Below are positions 16,145 through 24,517 of a DNA stretch of 64,000 nucleotides, in pieces. The stretch is taken from NCBI RefSeq assembly GCF_003385185.1, contig NZ_PQHZ01000022.1, positions 1-64,000 of the forward strand, written 5' to 3'. A program made the position numbers and the translations under genes. Each line of letters opens with the position of its first letter. Within the stretch, counting starts at the first letter, position 1. The notes beneath the pieces are model-generated. The model did not search any database. It saw only the letters and a program-made list of their open reading frames with translations, and was not told the origin of the DNA. The DNA is from Amycolatopsis palatopharyngis (lineage in GTDB: Bacteria > Actinomycetota > Actinomycetes > Mycobacteriales > Pseudonocardiaceae).

Positions 16145-17569
16145 ATGACGAGCACCGCGACCCGCGCCGGGGCCTATGGAGGCACCGAGCCGCCCGCCGG
16201 CGCCGCCATGGAACCCGCAGGCCGCCGAGATCCCGGGGCCAGGTCCGGCCTCGCCGGGATGCTCGACCTACCAGGGCAGGCGTATCGATCGGTCGTACGC
16301 TCCGCGGGCAGCACACCGGGCCGGCTCTCGGTGATCGCCGTCGGCCTTGTGGTGCTCGCGTTGCTGACCGCACTTGTCGGCGCGTTCGCCGTGCAGGACA
16401 AGAAGGACACGATCGACGGGCTGATCGACCACCGCGAACCACTGGCCGCCGCAGCGCAGGAGGTCTACCGCTCGCTGTCCGATGCGGACGCGACAGCGGC
16501 GAGCGCCTTCCTCTCGATCGGCGCCGAGCCACCCGAGCTTCGCAGCAGGTACGAGCAGGACATCGCCAGGGCAGGCGCCGCGCTCGCCAAGGCCGCGTCC
16601 GACTCGGCCGGTGTTCCCGCGGCCGCCGAACAGGTGAACATCATCAGCCAGCGGCTACCGGTCTACGCCGGACTGGTCGAGACCGCACGGGCGAACAACC
16701 GGCAGGGCTTCCCCGCGGGCGCGTCCTACTTGCGCGAGGCATCGGAACTCATGCGGGCCACCATCCTGCCCGCCGCGGAGAGTCTCTACCGGATCGACAC
16801 CGAGCGCCTCTTCGCCGAGCAGGACGACGCGACGGACTTCCCCTGGATCACCGCACTGCTGACGTTCGGCCTGCTGGGCGCATTGATCTACACACAGGTC
16901 TATCTGCGCCGCAGGACCAATCGCGTGTTCAACGTCGGCCTGGTCATCGCGACCGTCGCCGTCGGGATCGCGATCCTCTGGAGCACGGTCGCGATGACCG
17001 TGCAGAGCGTGCTGGTCAGCAGCGGTAGCGAGGACGGCACCGAGCAGGTCGACGTCCTCGTGCGGGCAAGGATCGCCGCACTGCAGGCCCGCGCGGACGA
17101 GACCCTGACCCTGGTGGCCAGGGGCGGAGGTTCGGACTACGAGAAGGAGTTCGGGCAACTGGCCACTCAGCTTGCCGGTCCGGACGGGCGCAGCGGGTTG
17201 TTACAGGAGGCCAGGGACCGCGCCGACGGCCAGGAGGCGACCCAGCATCTCGACCGGGCAACGGAGAACGCGGCAGCCTGGCTAGCGGCGCACACGGAGT
17301 TGCGGGAGCGCGACGACACCGGCGACCACGCCAGCGCGGTGACCATGGCGATCGACGGCCAGGACGAGGCCAGCGCGGCAGCGGCGTTCTCCCGGCTCGA
17401 CAACGACCTCTCCAAGGCCATCGGCGTGGCGCGGCAGGCCTTCCTCGACGACACGACCAACGGCTCGCGGGCGTTGATACTGCTGACACCCGGGTTCGCG
17501 GTCCTTGCCGTGATCGCGGCCCTCGGCGCGACCATGGGCATCCGGGAACGTCTGCTGGAGTACCGATGA
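16145..17569 (+). CDS. glnX: GlnX, membrane partner of the GlnH/PknG nutrient-sensing system
   Basis: This 474-aa membrane protein is first in a three-gene unit whose order (membrane protein, solute-binding lipoprotein, PknG) equals the mycobacterial glnX-glnH-pknG locus. TM1 lies at about residues 61-83 (LSVIAVGLVVLALLTALVGAF), followed by a roughly 150-residue extracytoplasmic helical segment resembling a four-helix sensor. Next come two adjacent helices (TALLTFGLLGALIYTQV and VGLVIATVAVGIAILW), a second external segment, and a final helix near the C-terminus. In mycobacteria GlnX is proposed to relay binding of aspartate or glutamate by GlnH to PknG; that is known for the family and inferred here. 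The ATG at 16145 has GGAGG at eight bases. Its stop overlaps the glnH ATG (ATGA). Confidence 0.88.
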   Translation: MTSTATRAGAYGGTEPPAGAAMEPAGRRDPGARSGLAGMLDLPGQAYRSVVRSAGSTPGRLSVIAVGLVVLALLTALVGAFAVQDKKDTIDGLIDHREPLAAAAQEVYRSLSDADATAASAFLSIGAEPPELRSRYEQDIARAGAALAKAASDSAGVPAAAEQVNIISQRLPVYAGLVETARANNRQGFPAGASYLREASELMRATILPAAESLYRIDTERLFAEQDDATDFPWITALLTFGLLGALIYTQVYLRRRTNRVFNVGLVIATVAVGIAILWSTVAMTVQSVLVSSGSEDGTEQVDVLVRARIAALQARADETLTLVARGGGSDYEKEFGQLATQLAGPDGRSGLLQEARDRADGQEATQHLDRATENAAAWLAAHTELRERDDTGDHASAVTMAIDGQDEASAAAAFSRLDNDLSKAIGVARQAFLDDTTNGSRALILLTPGFAVLAVIAALGATMGIRERLLEYR

Positions 17570-18558
17570 GCCGGGGACGGGCGAGTTCAGTGCGGGTGAG
17601 GAGTGTGGGTGTGAAGCGGCTCGTGGCGGTGGTGTCGGCGCTGGCTGTGGTCGCCGCCGGCTGCGGATCCCCTGGCGCGCCGGTGGATCCGGCTCCGGTG
17701 GGTTCGGTGGAGCAGCCGAAGCCAGCCAACGCCGGGCCTGCTCAGGTGGATGTCGAGGGGGCCGCGGCCGAGGACTGCAACGCCACGGCGAGTCTGCCAC
17801 CGCAGGGCGGAATTCCCAGCGGATCCACAATGGACGAGATCAGGGAGCGCGGCTACCTGGTCGCGGGTGTGGATCAGAACACCTTCCTCTTCGGCTTCCG
17901 TAACCCGACGACCGGCACTCTTGAGGGCTTCGACATCGACATGGCCAAGGCCGTGGCCAAGGCGATCTTCGGTGACCCCGGCAAGATCCGGTTCAGGGCC
18001 GTCACCTCCGCCCAGCGCATACCGGCGCTCACCGCCGGCGACGTCGACATCGTGGTTCGCACGATGACGATCAACTGTGAACGGCTCAAGGAAATCAACT
18101 TCTCCTCGGTCTACTACGTCGCGGGTCAGCGAATCCTGGTCGACGAGAACTCCGATGTGCGGACTCTTGCCGACCTTGAAGGCCAGAAGGTGTGTGCCAG
18201 CAAGGGATCCACTTCGTTGAAGAACATCGCGAAGGCGGAGCGCAAGCCGATCCCCATTCAGGTGGACGATTGGTCCGACTGCCTGGTGATGATGCAGCAG
18301 GGGCAGGTCGAGGCGATCTCCACCGACGACACGATTCTCGCGGGCATGGCCCAGCAGGACCCGACGACCAAGATCGTCGGCGAGCGGTTCACCGAAGAGC
18401 CTTACGGGATCGGCATCCCGAAGGAGGACAAGGACATGGTGCGGTTCGTCAACGCGGTCCTGGAGGACGTCCGGGGCGGCGAGTGGCAGAAGAGCTACGA
18501 CCGCTGGCTCGCGGGCCCGCTCGGTTCGGCCCAGCCGCCCGCCGCGAAGTACAAGTAG
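17566..18558 (+). CDS. glnH: GlnH, amino-acid-binding lipoprotein
   Basis: This 330-aa protein has an N-terminal lipoprotein signal (VSALAVVAAGC, lipidated Cys33), a Pro/Ala linker, and a solute-binding domain of the SBP_bac_3 type: GFRNPTTGTLEGFDIDMAKAVAKAIFG, RFRAVTSAQRIPALTAGDVDIVVRTMTI and GSTSLKNI. No ABC permease or ATPase gene is adjacent, as in mycobacteria, where GlnH works as a sensor of aspartate/glutamate with GlnX instead of feeding a transporter. The ATGA overlap with glnX ensures coupled translation. pknG starts 12 bp downstream. It acts on the outer face of the membrane. Confidence 0.9.
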   Translation: MSRGRASSVRVRSVGVKRLVAVVSALAVVAAGCGSPGAPVDPAPVGSVEQPKPANAGPAQVDVEGAAAEDCNATASLPPQGGIPSGSTMDEIRERGYLVAGVDQNTFLFGFRNPTTGTLEGFDIDMAKAVAKAIFGDPGKIRFRAVTSAQRIPALTAGDVDIVVRTMTINCERLKEINFSSVYYVAGQRILVDENSDVRTLADLEGQKVCASKGSTSLKNIAKAERKPIPIQVDDWSDCLVMMQQGQVEAISTDDTILAGMAQQDPTTKIVGERFTEEPYGIGIPKEDKDMVRFVNAVLEDVRGGEWQKSYDRWLAGPLGSAQPPAAKYK

Positions 18559-18570
18559 GGGTGACACGTA

Positions 18571-21045
18571 GTGACGGATGAGCCGCAACCACGGCATGCC
18601 GTACCGGACGACGAGCGCGAGTCCTCGTCGCAGCCGCAGCGCCCACCCGCACTCTGGCAGCTACCCCAGGTGCGGCAACCAGGTGCGGAACCACAGCCGA
18701 CCAGTGTGCTGTCGGTAGCCGCGCCGGCGACCCAGAGCGTCCGCCCACCCGCCCCCACACAGGCCGCCGACCCGCTCGTGCTGCCGGACCCGGGCACCGA
18801 GAGCGTGCTGCCCCGCAGCACCAGCGACGGCATCCACCCTGGTTCGGGACGCGGCAGTGGTTCCGGCACCGGCAGCGGGACCGGATCCGGTACTGGATCC
18901 GGCACCGGGGCAGGTACTGGATCCGGTGCGTTTCCCGGTACCTCCCGGCGCACGTCCTCCCGCCGCTCGCGGCGTGGCCGACTCGGCGCGGGACTGGTCG
19001 AGGTGCCGCAGGTGCCCTACCGGGATCCGGCCTCCGCGGTACTGGCCGATCCGGTGGTTTCCGAGGAAAAGCGTTTCTGCAGCAACTGCGGTGCGAAGGT
19101 GGGCCGTGGCAAGGACGGTCAGCCGGGCGAGCGCGAGGGAGTCTGTGCCGACTGTGGCACTCCCTTCTCCTTCATCCCGAAGTTGCGTCCACAGGAGATC
19201 GTCGGCGGCCAGTACGAGGTGCTCGGCGCGCTGGCCTACGGTGGCCTCGGGTGGATCTACCTGGCGCAGGACCACAACGTCAGCGATCGCTGGGTTGTCC
19301 TCAAAGGATTGATCGACACCGGTGACGCCACGGCGATGGCAGCCGCGGTGAACGAGCAGCGCTTCCTCGCCGAGGTCGAGCACCCGAATATCGTCAAGAT
19401 CTACAACTTCGTGCAGCATCCGGATGCCCATTCCGGCACCACCGTCGGTTATATCGTCATGGAGTACGTGGGCGGTCAGTCGCTGCGCCAGCTCGCGCTC
19501 GCGCACCACCGCGAGACCGGCAGGGCCGAGCCGTTGCCCATCGGCCAGGTGATCGCCTACGGGCTGGAGATTCTGCCCGCACTCGGCTACCTGCACGGGC
19601 AGGGCCTGCTCTACTGCGATCTCAAACCGGACAACGTGATCCAGACCCACGAGCAGCTCAAGCTGATCGACATGGGGGCCGTCCGCCGGGCGGACGACTA
19701 CGAGAGCCCGTTGTTCTTCACCACCGGTTACAGCGCCCCCGAACTGCCCAAACAGGGCGCGTCCGTGGCCTCGGACCTCTATACGGTTGGCCGGACACTG
19801 GCCGTACTGAGCTTCGAATTCACCGGCTACACCAGCAAGTACAAGAACAGTCTGCCTTCCGCCGAGGAGGTGCCGCTGTTCGCCCTGTTCGGTTCGTACC
19901 ATCGGTTCCTGCGCAGGGCGACCCATCCCGATCCGGACCGCCGGTTCATCTCGGCCGAGGACATGGCCGATCAGCTCACCGGTGTGTTGCGCGAGATCAT
20001 GGCGCTCGGCACCGGAAGACCTCGCCCTGGTTCGTCCACTGTGTACGGCCCGGAGAGCAGGACCTTCGGCGTGGACATGGTGGTGCCGGAGGCAGGCCAC
20101 AGCGTGCCACTGCCCGCGCCGTCCGAGGTGATCGCCGGGTTACCGGTGCCACAGGTGGACACCGACGACCCCGGGGCGGGTGTGCTCGCGACGACCTCGG
20201 CGCTGGATCCGCATACCGCCATCGCCTCGCTCGCGGGTGCCCCACGAGAGTCGATCGAGGTGCGGCTGCGCATCGTGCGAGCCCGGATCGAACTCGGTGA
20301 GCTCGCCGAGGCGAACCGCCAGTTGCAGGCCGCGCAGTATCTCGCCATCAAGGCCGGGTACCCGCACGACTGGCGCATCGACTGGTATCGCGGCCTGATC
20401 GAGTTGGCGGGCAACCGGCCCAGGGTCGCTCAGGTCGCCTTCGACGCCGTCTACGACGAGCTTCCCGGCGAGATCGCGCCAAAACTCGCGCTGGCCGTCA
20501 GTGCCGAGACCAATGGCGACTACTTCGGTGCCTCCCGCTTCTACGAGCTCGTGTGGCGAACCGATCACTCCTACGTCAGCGCGGCCTTTGGCCTGGCGCG
20601 GGTGTATCTCGCGCAGGGCGGTAAGGCCGGCGCCATCGAGGTGCTCGAATCGATTCCCGCGTCCTCGACCCACCATGTCGCCGCGCAGGTGGCAGCGATC
20701 AAGATCAAGGCCCGCGGTGGTGGTGGCCGGGAACCGGCCGCGGTGCACGAGCGGGACCTCGTGGAAGCCGCCGCCCGGCTGGAGCAGCTGAGCCTGGACG
20801 CCGAACGCAGGACCCGGCTCTCCGCCGAGGTCCTCGAGGCAGCGTTCAACTGGGTGCGTTCCGGTCAGGGGCAGGGCAGGCAGCAGCCAGGTGCGAAGGT
20901 ACTCGGCTGCGAACTGACCGAACGCGACCTGCGATTCGGGCTCGAACGGTGTTACCGCACGCTGGCCAGGCAGGCAGGCAGCGCCGAACAGCGCATCGAA
21001 CTGGTGGACAGGGCCAACTCGATCCGCCCCCGCACCCTCACCTGA
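18571..21045 (+). CDS. pknG: Serine/threonine protein kinase PknG
   Basis: This 824-aa soluble kinase starts at GTG. The N-terminal 150 residues are disordered and include a Gly/Ser/Thr repeat at about 91-120. A rubredoxin-like site follows (CSNC 170-173, CADC 192-195), then the kinase domain (YGGLGWIYLAQD loop, VVLKGL Lys245, YCDLKPDN with Asp350, IDMGA). The C-terminal third is a TPR-type helical domain (GYPHDWRIDWYRGLIELA, AKLALAVSAE-like repeats). Mycobacterial PknG phosphorylates GarA/OdhI, which controls 2-oxoglutarate dehydrogenase and glutamate synthesis, and responds to GlnH-GlnX. The same role is inferred here. The N-terminal repeat is longer than in mycobacteria. A palindromic terminator follows at 21056-21087. 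Confidence 0.95.
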   Translation: MTDEPQPRHAVPDDERESSSQPQRPPALWQLPQVRQPGAEPQPTSVLSVAAPATQSVRPPAPTQAADPLVLPDPGTESVLPRSTSDGIHPGSGRGSGSGTGSGTGSGTGSGTGAGTGSGAFPGTSRRTSSRRSRRGRLGAGLVEVPQVPYRDPASAVLADPVVSEEKRFCSNCGAKVGRGKDGQPGEREGVCADCGTPFSFIPKLRPQEIVGGQYEVLGALAYGGLGWIYLAQDHNVSDRWVVLKGLIDTGDATAMAAAVNEQRFLAEVEHPNIVKIYNFVQHPDAHSGTTVGYIVMEYVGGQSLRQLALAHHRETGRAEPLPIGQVIAYGLEILPALGYLHGQGLLYCDLKPDNVIQTHEQLKLIDMGAVRRADDYESPLFFTTGYSAPELPKQGASVASDLYTVGRTLAVLSFEFTGYTSKYKNSLPSAEEVPLFALFGSYHRFLRRATHPDPDRRFISAEDMADQLTGVLREIMALGTGRPRPGSSTVYGPESRTFGVDMVVPEAGHSVPLPAPSEVIAGLPVPQVDTDDPGAGVLATTSALDPHTAIASLAGAPRESIEVRLRIVRARIELGELAEANRQLQAAQYLAIKAGYPHDWRIDWYRGLIELAGNRPRVAQVAFDAVYDELPGEIAPKLALAVSAETNGDYFGASRFYELVWRTDHSYVSAAFGLARVYLAQGGKAGAIEVLESIPASSTHHVAAQVAAIKIKARGGGGREPAAVHERDLVEAAARLEQLSLDAERRTRLSAEVLEAAFNWVRSGQGQGRQQPGAKVLGCELTERDLRFGLERCYRTLARQAGSAEQRIELVDRANSIRPRTLT

Positions 21046-21055
21046 TCCCACTCAC

Positions 21056-21087
21056 CCCCTCGCACTTTCCCGGGAAAATGCGAGGGG
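21056..21087. terminator. Hairpin at the pknG 3' end, TTTCCCGGGAAA repeat family
   Basis: The inverted repeat CCCCTCGCA-C-TTTCCC and its complement contains one mismatched pair. It is a variant of the palindrome repeated at 29945, 50131, 50166 and 57040, and it sits between the convergent pknG and metallophosphoesterase genes. Confidence 0.75.
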
Positions 21088-21092
21088 ATGGA

Positions 21093-22268
21093 TCAAGGTG
21101 CGGCGCGGAGTTCGATGATCGTGATGTCCGGGGGAGCGCCGATGCGGACGGGCGGGCCCCAGAATCCGGCACCTCGCGTGACGTACAGCTTCGTTCCTTC
21201 GATCTCGTAGAAGCCGGCCACCGCGCCCTGTTGCAGACTCACCGCCAGTTCGAACGGGGTCAGCTGGCCACCGTGCGTATGCCCGGACAGCTGCAGGTCC
21301 ACATCGGCCCGTACGGCGTCCTGCACGTCGACGGGCTGGTGTGCCAGCAGGACGGCCGCGCGTTGCGGATCCCGCCCGCGCATCGCCTTATCGACATCGG
21401 CCGCGTCCTGCCACTGGTCTGCCGTCGCGTCGTTCACCCCGGCGAGTTCGAAACTGCCGCCGTTGTGGGTGATCGTCGTGCGCTCGTTGCGCAGGACGTT
21501 GATCCCGAGTGTGGGCAGGTGCTCGACCCATTGCGAGTAACCCACGTAGTACTCGTGATTCCCGGTGACGAAGAAGGTCCCGTGTGTGCTGCGCAGTTCT
21601 GCGAGCGGAGCCGCCGCGTCGGCCAGCTCGGGCACGTCGCCGTCCACGAGGTCGCCGACGATCGCGACAGCGTCCGGACGCTCGGAGTTGACGAGGTCCA
21701 CGATGCGCTGTGTGAACGAGCGCCCGAGGATCGGGCCGAGGTGGATGTCGCTGATCAGAGCCATCCGAAAGCCACTCGCCCGCGGATCGAGTCGCCGCAG
21801 CGTGATCGGGAACCTGGTGATGCTCGGGGGGCCAAGCGCGACTGTGGTGCCGTAGCCGACCACGCCCACCGACACGACACCGGCGAGCACGGCGGAGCCG
21901 CGGCTGAGCAGGTCCCGCCTGCTCAGTTCCCTGGAGTTCGCCGAAGAATCACCAGACTCGGCCCGCTCGCCCCGACGCAGCCAACCGCGCAGCGCGAACC
22001 GGGGTATCTCCAGGACCAGCAGGATCAGCAGCAGGTAGAAGAACACCGCTAGCCAGAGGTAGCCCGGCCAGGCGAACCACTGGGCGATACTGGGATCGAT
22101 ACGGGTGCCCAGCGCCAGCGCCGCGACCAGCAACAGCGCGAGTGCGACGAGTACCGCCGTGCCGGCTCGGCGAGCCGCGCCCTTGCGGGTCGTATCGCGG
22201 ACAAGTCTGCGCCACAGGTAGCCGTGCACCAGGAGGACGATCGCGCTCAGCGCAACGAAGAACAGCAC
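21093..22268 (-). CDS. Membrane-anchored metallophosphoesterase
   Basis: This 391-aa protein has an N-terminal membrane region of about three to four helices (LFFVALSAIVLLVHGYLW; TAVLVALALLLVAALALG; YLWLAVFFYLLLILLVLEI). A Tat-like or anchor segment follows (SRRDLLSRGSAVLAGVVSVG), then a calcineurin-type phosphoesterase domain with all five metal motifs: SDIHLG, GDLVDGD, GNHEYY, AHQP and SGHTHGGQ. It resembles YkuE/YaeI-type enzymes that act on lipids or phosphodiesters at the membrane; the substrate is unknown. The catalytic domain is probably extracytoplasmic. The start is GTG with a weak ribosome-binding site. It is convergent with pknG. Confidence 0.88.
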   Translation of the reverse strand: MLFFVALSAIVLLVHGYLWRRLVRDTTRKGAARRAGTAVLVALALLLVAALALGTRIDPSIAQWFAWPGYLWLAVFFYLLLILLVLEIPRFALRGWLRRGERAESGDSSANSRELSRRDLLSRGSAVLAGVVSVGVVGYGTTVALGPPSITRFPITLRRLDPRASGFRMALISDIHLGPILGRSFTQRIVDLVNSERPDAVAIVGDLVDGDVPELADAAAPLAELRSTHGTFFVTGNHEYYVGYSQWVEHLPTLGINVLRNERTTITHNGGSFELAGVNDATADQWQDAADVDKAMRGRDPQRAAVLLAHQPVDVQDAVRADVDLQLSGHTHGGQLTPFELAVSLQQGAVAGFYEIEGTKLYVTRGAGFWGPPVRIGAPPDITIIELRAAP

Positions 22269-22340
22269 CGAAGGCGCCTTTCGTTCTGGCCCTTACGGGA
22301 CTGATCAGTGCTTGTCTGCGACAGCTTTCCAGGCGTCCGC

Positions 22341-22919
22341 TCAGGGGTTGATGTCCCAGTCCTCATGCTTGGCCCGGCCCGCCGCGCGCATCTTCTCCAG
22401 CGCATCGGCGTCCCCGTGCGAGGTGAAGTGCTCGAGTTCGACCGTCACGAAAAGGCCGCGCGCTCGCACCGCGACCGGCCCGTCCTCCGCGTCGAGGTGT
22501 CCGTCGGCGCTGACGTAGATCTTGCGGCCCGCGACACCGTCCAGTTTGGCCACGATGTGCAGCGTCGATCCCACCGGAACCGGCCTGCGGAAGTCGGTTT
22601 CCAGTCGCCCGGTCACCGCGGGCCTGCGCAGTAGGTTGCCGACGGTGGAACCGAGAGCCTCATCGAACGCACAGGCCAGCAGTCCGCCGTGGGCCAGGCC
22701 CGGCGCACCCTGGTGGGCCTCGGTCACGGTGAACTGGGAGCGCACAGTGGCACCTTCGCCGACCGTCGACTGCAGGTGCAGCCCTGCTTCCTGCTCATCG
22801 CCGCAGCCGAAGCACTCGTCGTAGTGCACGCCGAGCTTGCTGCCCGCGATCGGCGCGTCCGGGTGGGGTGTGGCCTGCTCGGTCTCCACCGGCGGCCACT
22901 GCTGTGCCTGTTTGCTCAC
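22341..22919 (-). CDS. PaaI-family thioesterase
   Basis: This 192-aa hotdog-fold protein contains CFGCGDEQEAGLHLQ (the C-F-G-C-G region common in this branch), HQGAPGLAHGGLLACAFDEALG (the HGG-x-x-x-x-x-x-D catalytic helix region) and RPVPVGSTLHIVAKLD. Members hydrolyse acyl-CoA thioesters. The start is GTG (VSKQAQQW). The gene lies between the metallophosphoesterase and the MFS carrier on the same strand, with gaps of 72 and 79 bp, so it may have its own promoter. No substrate can be assigned. Confidence 0.87.
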   Translation of the reverse strand: MSKQAQQWPPVETEQATPHPDAPIAGSKLGVHYDECFGCGDEQEAGLHLQSTVGEGATVRSQFTVTEAHQGAPGLAHGGLLACAFDEALGSTVGNLLRRPAVTGRLETDFRRPVPVGSTLHIVAKLDGVAGRKIYVSADGHLDAEDGPVAVRARGLFVTVELEHFTSHGDADALEKMRAAGRAKHEDWDINP

Positions 22920-22998
22920 CCACTCACGCTAACCCGCCGCCACTTCGGGTCTCGCACGGCGGTGGCGTACGACATACGCGATCCTCGGCACTCGCCGT

Positions 22999-24411
22999 TC
23001 AGCTGCTGGGCACCTCGGCCGCCGTCTTCGGCTCCTTGTCCGCCTTGCACTTGCGCGAGTTGATGATGCCGCGCAGGGACACGCCGTTGGTCTCGGGCAG
23101 CAGCAGAATCGGGATCGCGGCGATCGCGGCGGCCCCCATCAGATAGAACGCGGGCCAGAGCGTGTTGCCGGTCGAGGTCACCAGCGAGCCGACGATGTAG
23201 GGCGCGGTACCGGCGAACGCGGCAGTCGAGACGTTGTAGCCGATGGAGAAGGCCCCGTAGCGGACCTGGGTGGGGAACATCGCGGGCAGCGTGGAAGCCA
23301 CCACGGAGAGGAAGAGCACGAGGCAGGCGCCGATGAGTGACAGTCCGCCCGCCAGCATGAGCACGTTGACGTCGTCGCCGTTCTTGCTGTTCTGCATCAG
23401 GCTGAAAGCTGGGATCGGCAACATCAGGAACCCGCCACAACACGCGATCAGGATGGGTTTTCTGCCGATCTTGTCGGACAGGCTGCCCAGCGGAACGATG
23501 ACCGCCAGCATGGCCAGGATGACGCCCATGACGATGAACAGCGGGATGTTGCCGTCCAGGCCGAGCACGTTCTTCAGGTAAGTCTCGACGTAGGCGAGCA
23601 TGATCCAGTCACCGACGTTGAGCAGGATCACCAGTCCGATCAGGTGCAGGATCGAGCGCCAGTGGTTGGTCAGCAGCTCCCGCAGCGGCGACTTGGAGAC
23701 CTTCTTCTGCTTCTCCACCTCGCGGAACACCGGCGTGTCCTCGAGTTTGTTTCGCAGGTAGAGCCCGACGAGGCCGAGTGGGCCGGCGATCAGGAACGGC
23801 ACCCGCCAGCCCCACTCGCGCATCGCCTCGTCGCCGAGAACCACGGTGGACACCGTGACGACGCCTGCGCCGAGGAAGAAGCCGACGAGGGTGCCGAACT
23901 CCAGCCAGCTACCGAGGAAACCGCGCTTCTTGTCCGGCGCGTACTCGGCGATGAAGGTGGCGGCGCCGCCGTACTCGCCGCCTGCCGAGAAGCCCTGCAG
24001 CGCGCGCAGCAGGATGACCAGCACCGCTGCGGCGGGCCCGATCGTCTCCCACGACGGCAGCAGGCCGATACAGAACGTCGAGCCCGACATCATGATGACC
24101 GTCAGGGCGAGGACCTTCTGCCTGCCCAGCCGATCGCCGAGCGGCCCGAGGATGAAACTGCCGAACGGCCGGATGACGAAGGTGACCGCGAGCAGTGCGA
24201 ACGTGGCGAGCGCACCCTCCGAGGTGCTGCCCGCGTTGAAGAAGACCTGTCCGAGGATCGCCGGCATGAAGCCGAAGACACCGAAGTCGTACCACTCGAT
24301 GCAGTTGCCCATCGCCGAGCCGGCGACCGCCTTGCGCACATCGCTCGGCGCGGGCTCATAAGGGGCCGTGTCAGGTTCACCCGCGGCCGCGGGCACTGCT
24401 TGATCGGTCAT
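22999..24411 (-). CDS. MFS symporter, ProP-like metabolite:H+ family
   Basis: This 470-aa, 12-helix MFS carrier opens SAMGNCIEWYDFGVFGFMPAILGQVFF and carries VIRPFGSFILGPLGDRLGRQKVL (motif A), then RALQGFSAGGEYGGAATFIAEYAP. These are the hallmarks of the MHS subfamily (ProP, KgtP, ShiA), which imports proline/betaine, alpha-ketoglutarate, shikimate and similar solutes. The substrate is unknown. The start at 24411 follows GGGAGG at good spacing and was preferred to an ATG seven codons upstream. The perfect inverted repeat TAGGAC-AAC-GTCCTA at 24433-24447 sits just upstream and likely controls it. Confidence 0.88.
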   Translation of the reverse strand: MTDQAVPAAAGEPDTAPYEPAPSDVRKAVAGSAMGNCIEWYDFGVFGFMPAILGQVFFNAGSTSEGALATFALLAVTFVIRPFGSFILGPLGDRLGRQKVLALTVIMMSGSTFCIGLLPSWETIGPAAAVLVILLRALQGFSAGGEYGGAATFIAEYAPDKKRGFLGSWLEFGTLVGFFLGAGVVTVSTVVLGDEAMREWGWRVPFLIAGPLGLVGLYLRNKLEDTPVFREVEKQKKVSKSPLRELLTNHWRSILHLIGLVILLNVGDWIMLAYVETYLKNVLGLDGNIPLFIVMGVILAMLAVIVPLGSLSDKIGRKPILIACCGGFLMLPIPAFSLMQNSKNGDDVNVLMLAGGLSLIGACLVLFLSVVASTLPAMFPTQVRYGAFSIGYNVSTAAFAGTAPYIVGSLVTSTGNTLWPAFYLMGAAAIAAIPILLLPETNGVSLRGIINSRKCKADKEPKTAAEVPSS

Positions 24412-24432
24412 GCACGGCCTCCCGGACTTCAT

Positions 24433-24447
24433 TAGGACAACGTCCTA
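24433..24447. promoter_or_regulatory. Candidate operator upstream of the MFS symporter gene
   Basis: There is a perfect inverted repeat TAGGAC-AAC-GTCCTA, 22 bp upstream of the MFS start codon. Its position overlaps the expected 5' end of the transcript, consistent with repression. The cognate regulator is not adjacent. Confidence 0.5.
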
Positions 24448-24517
24448 CAGAGGAGGCACAGTGTCGGAAATTATCGTTCCGCCTGCAACTGTGGTGACAA
24501 ACAGGACGATTCGTCTT

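Noticed and set aside
17566..18558. Broken ABC importer because glnH lacks permease and ATPase genes
   Set aside because: The intact glnX-glnH-pknG order explains the lack of ABC components; this is a known sensor arrangement.
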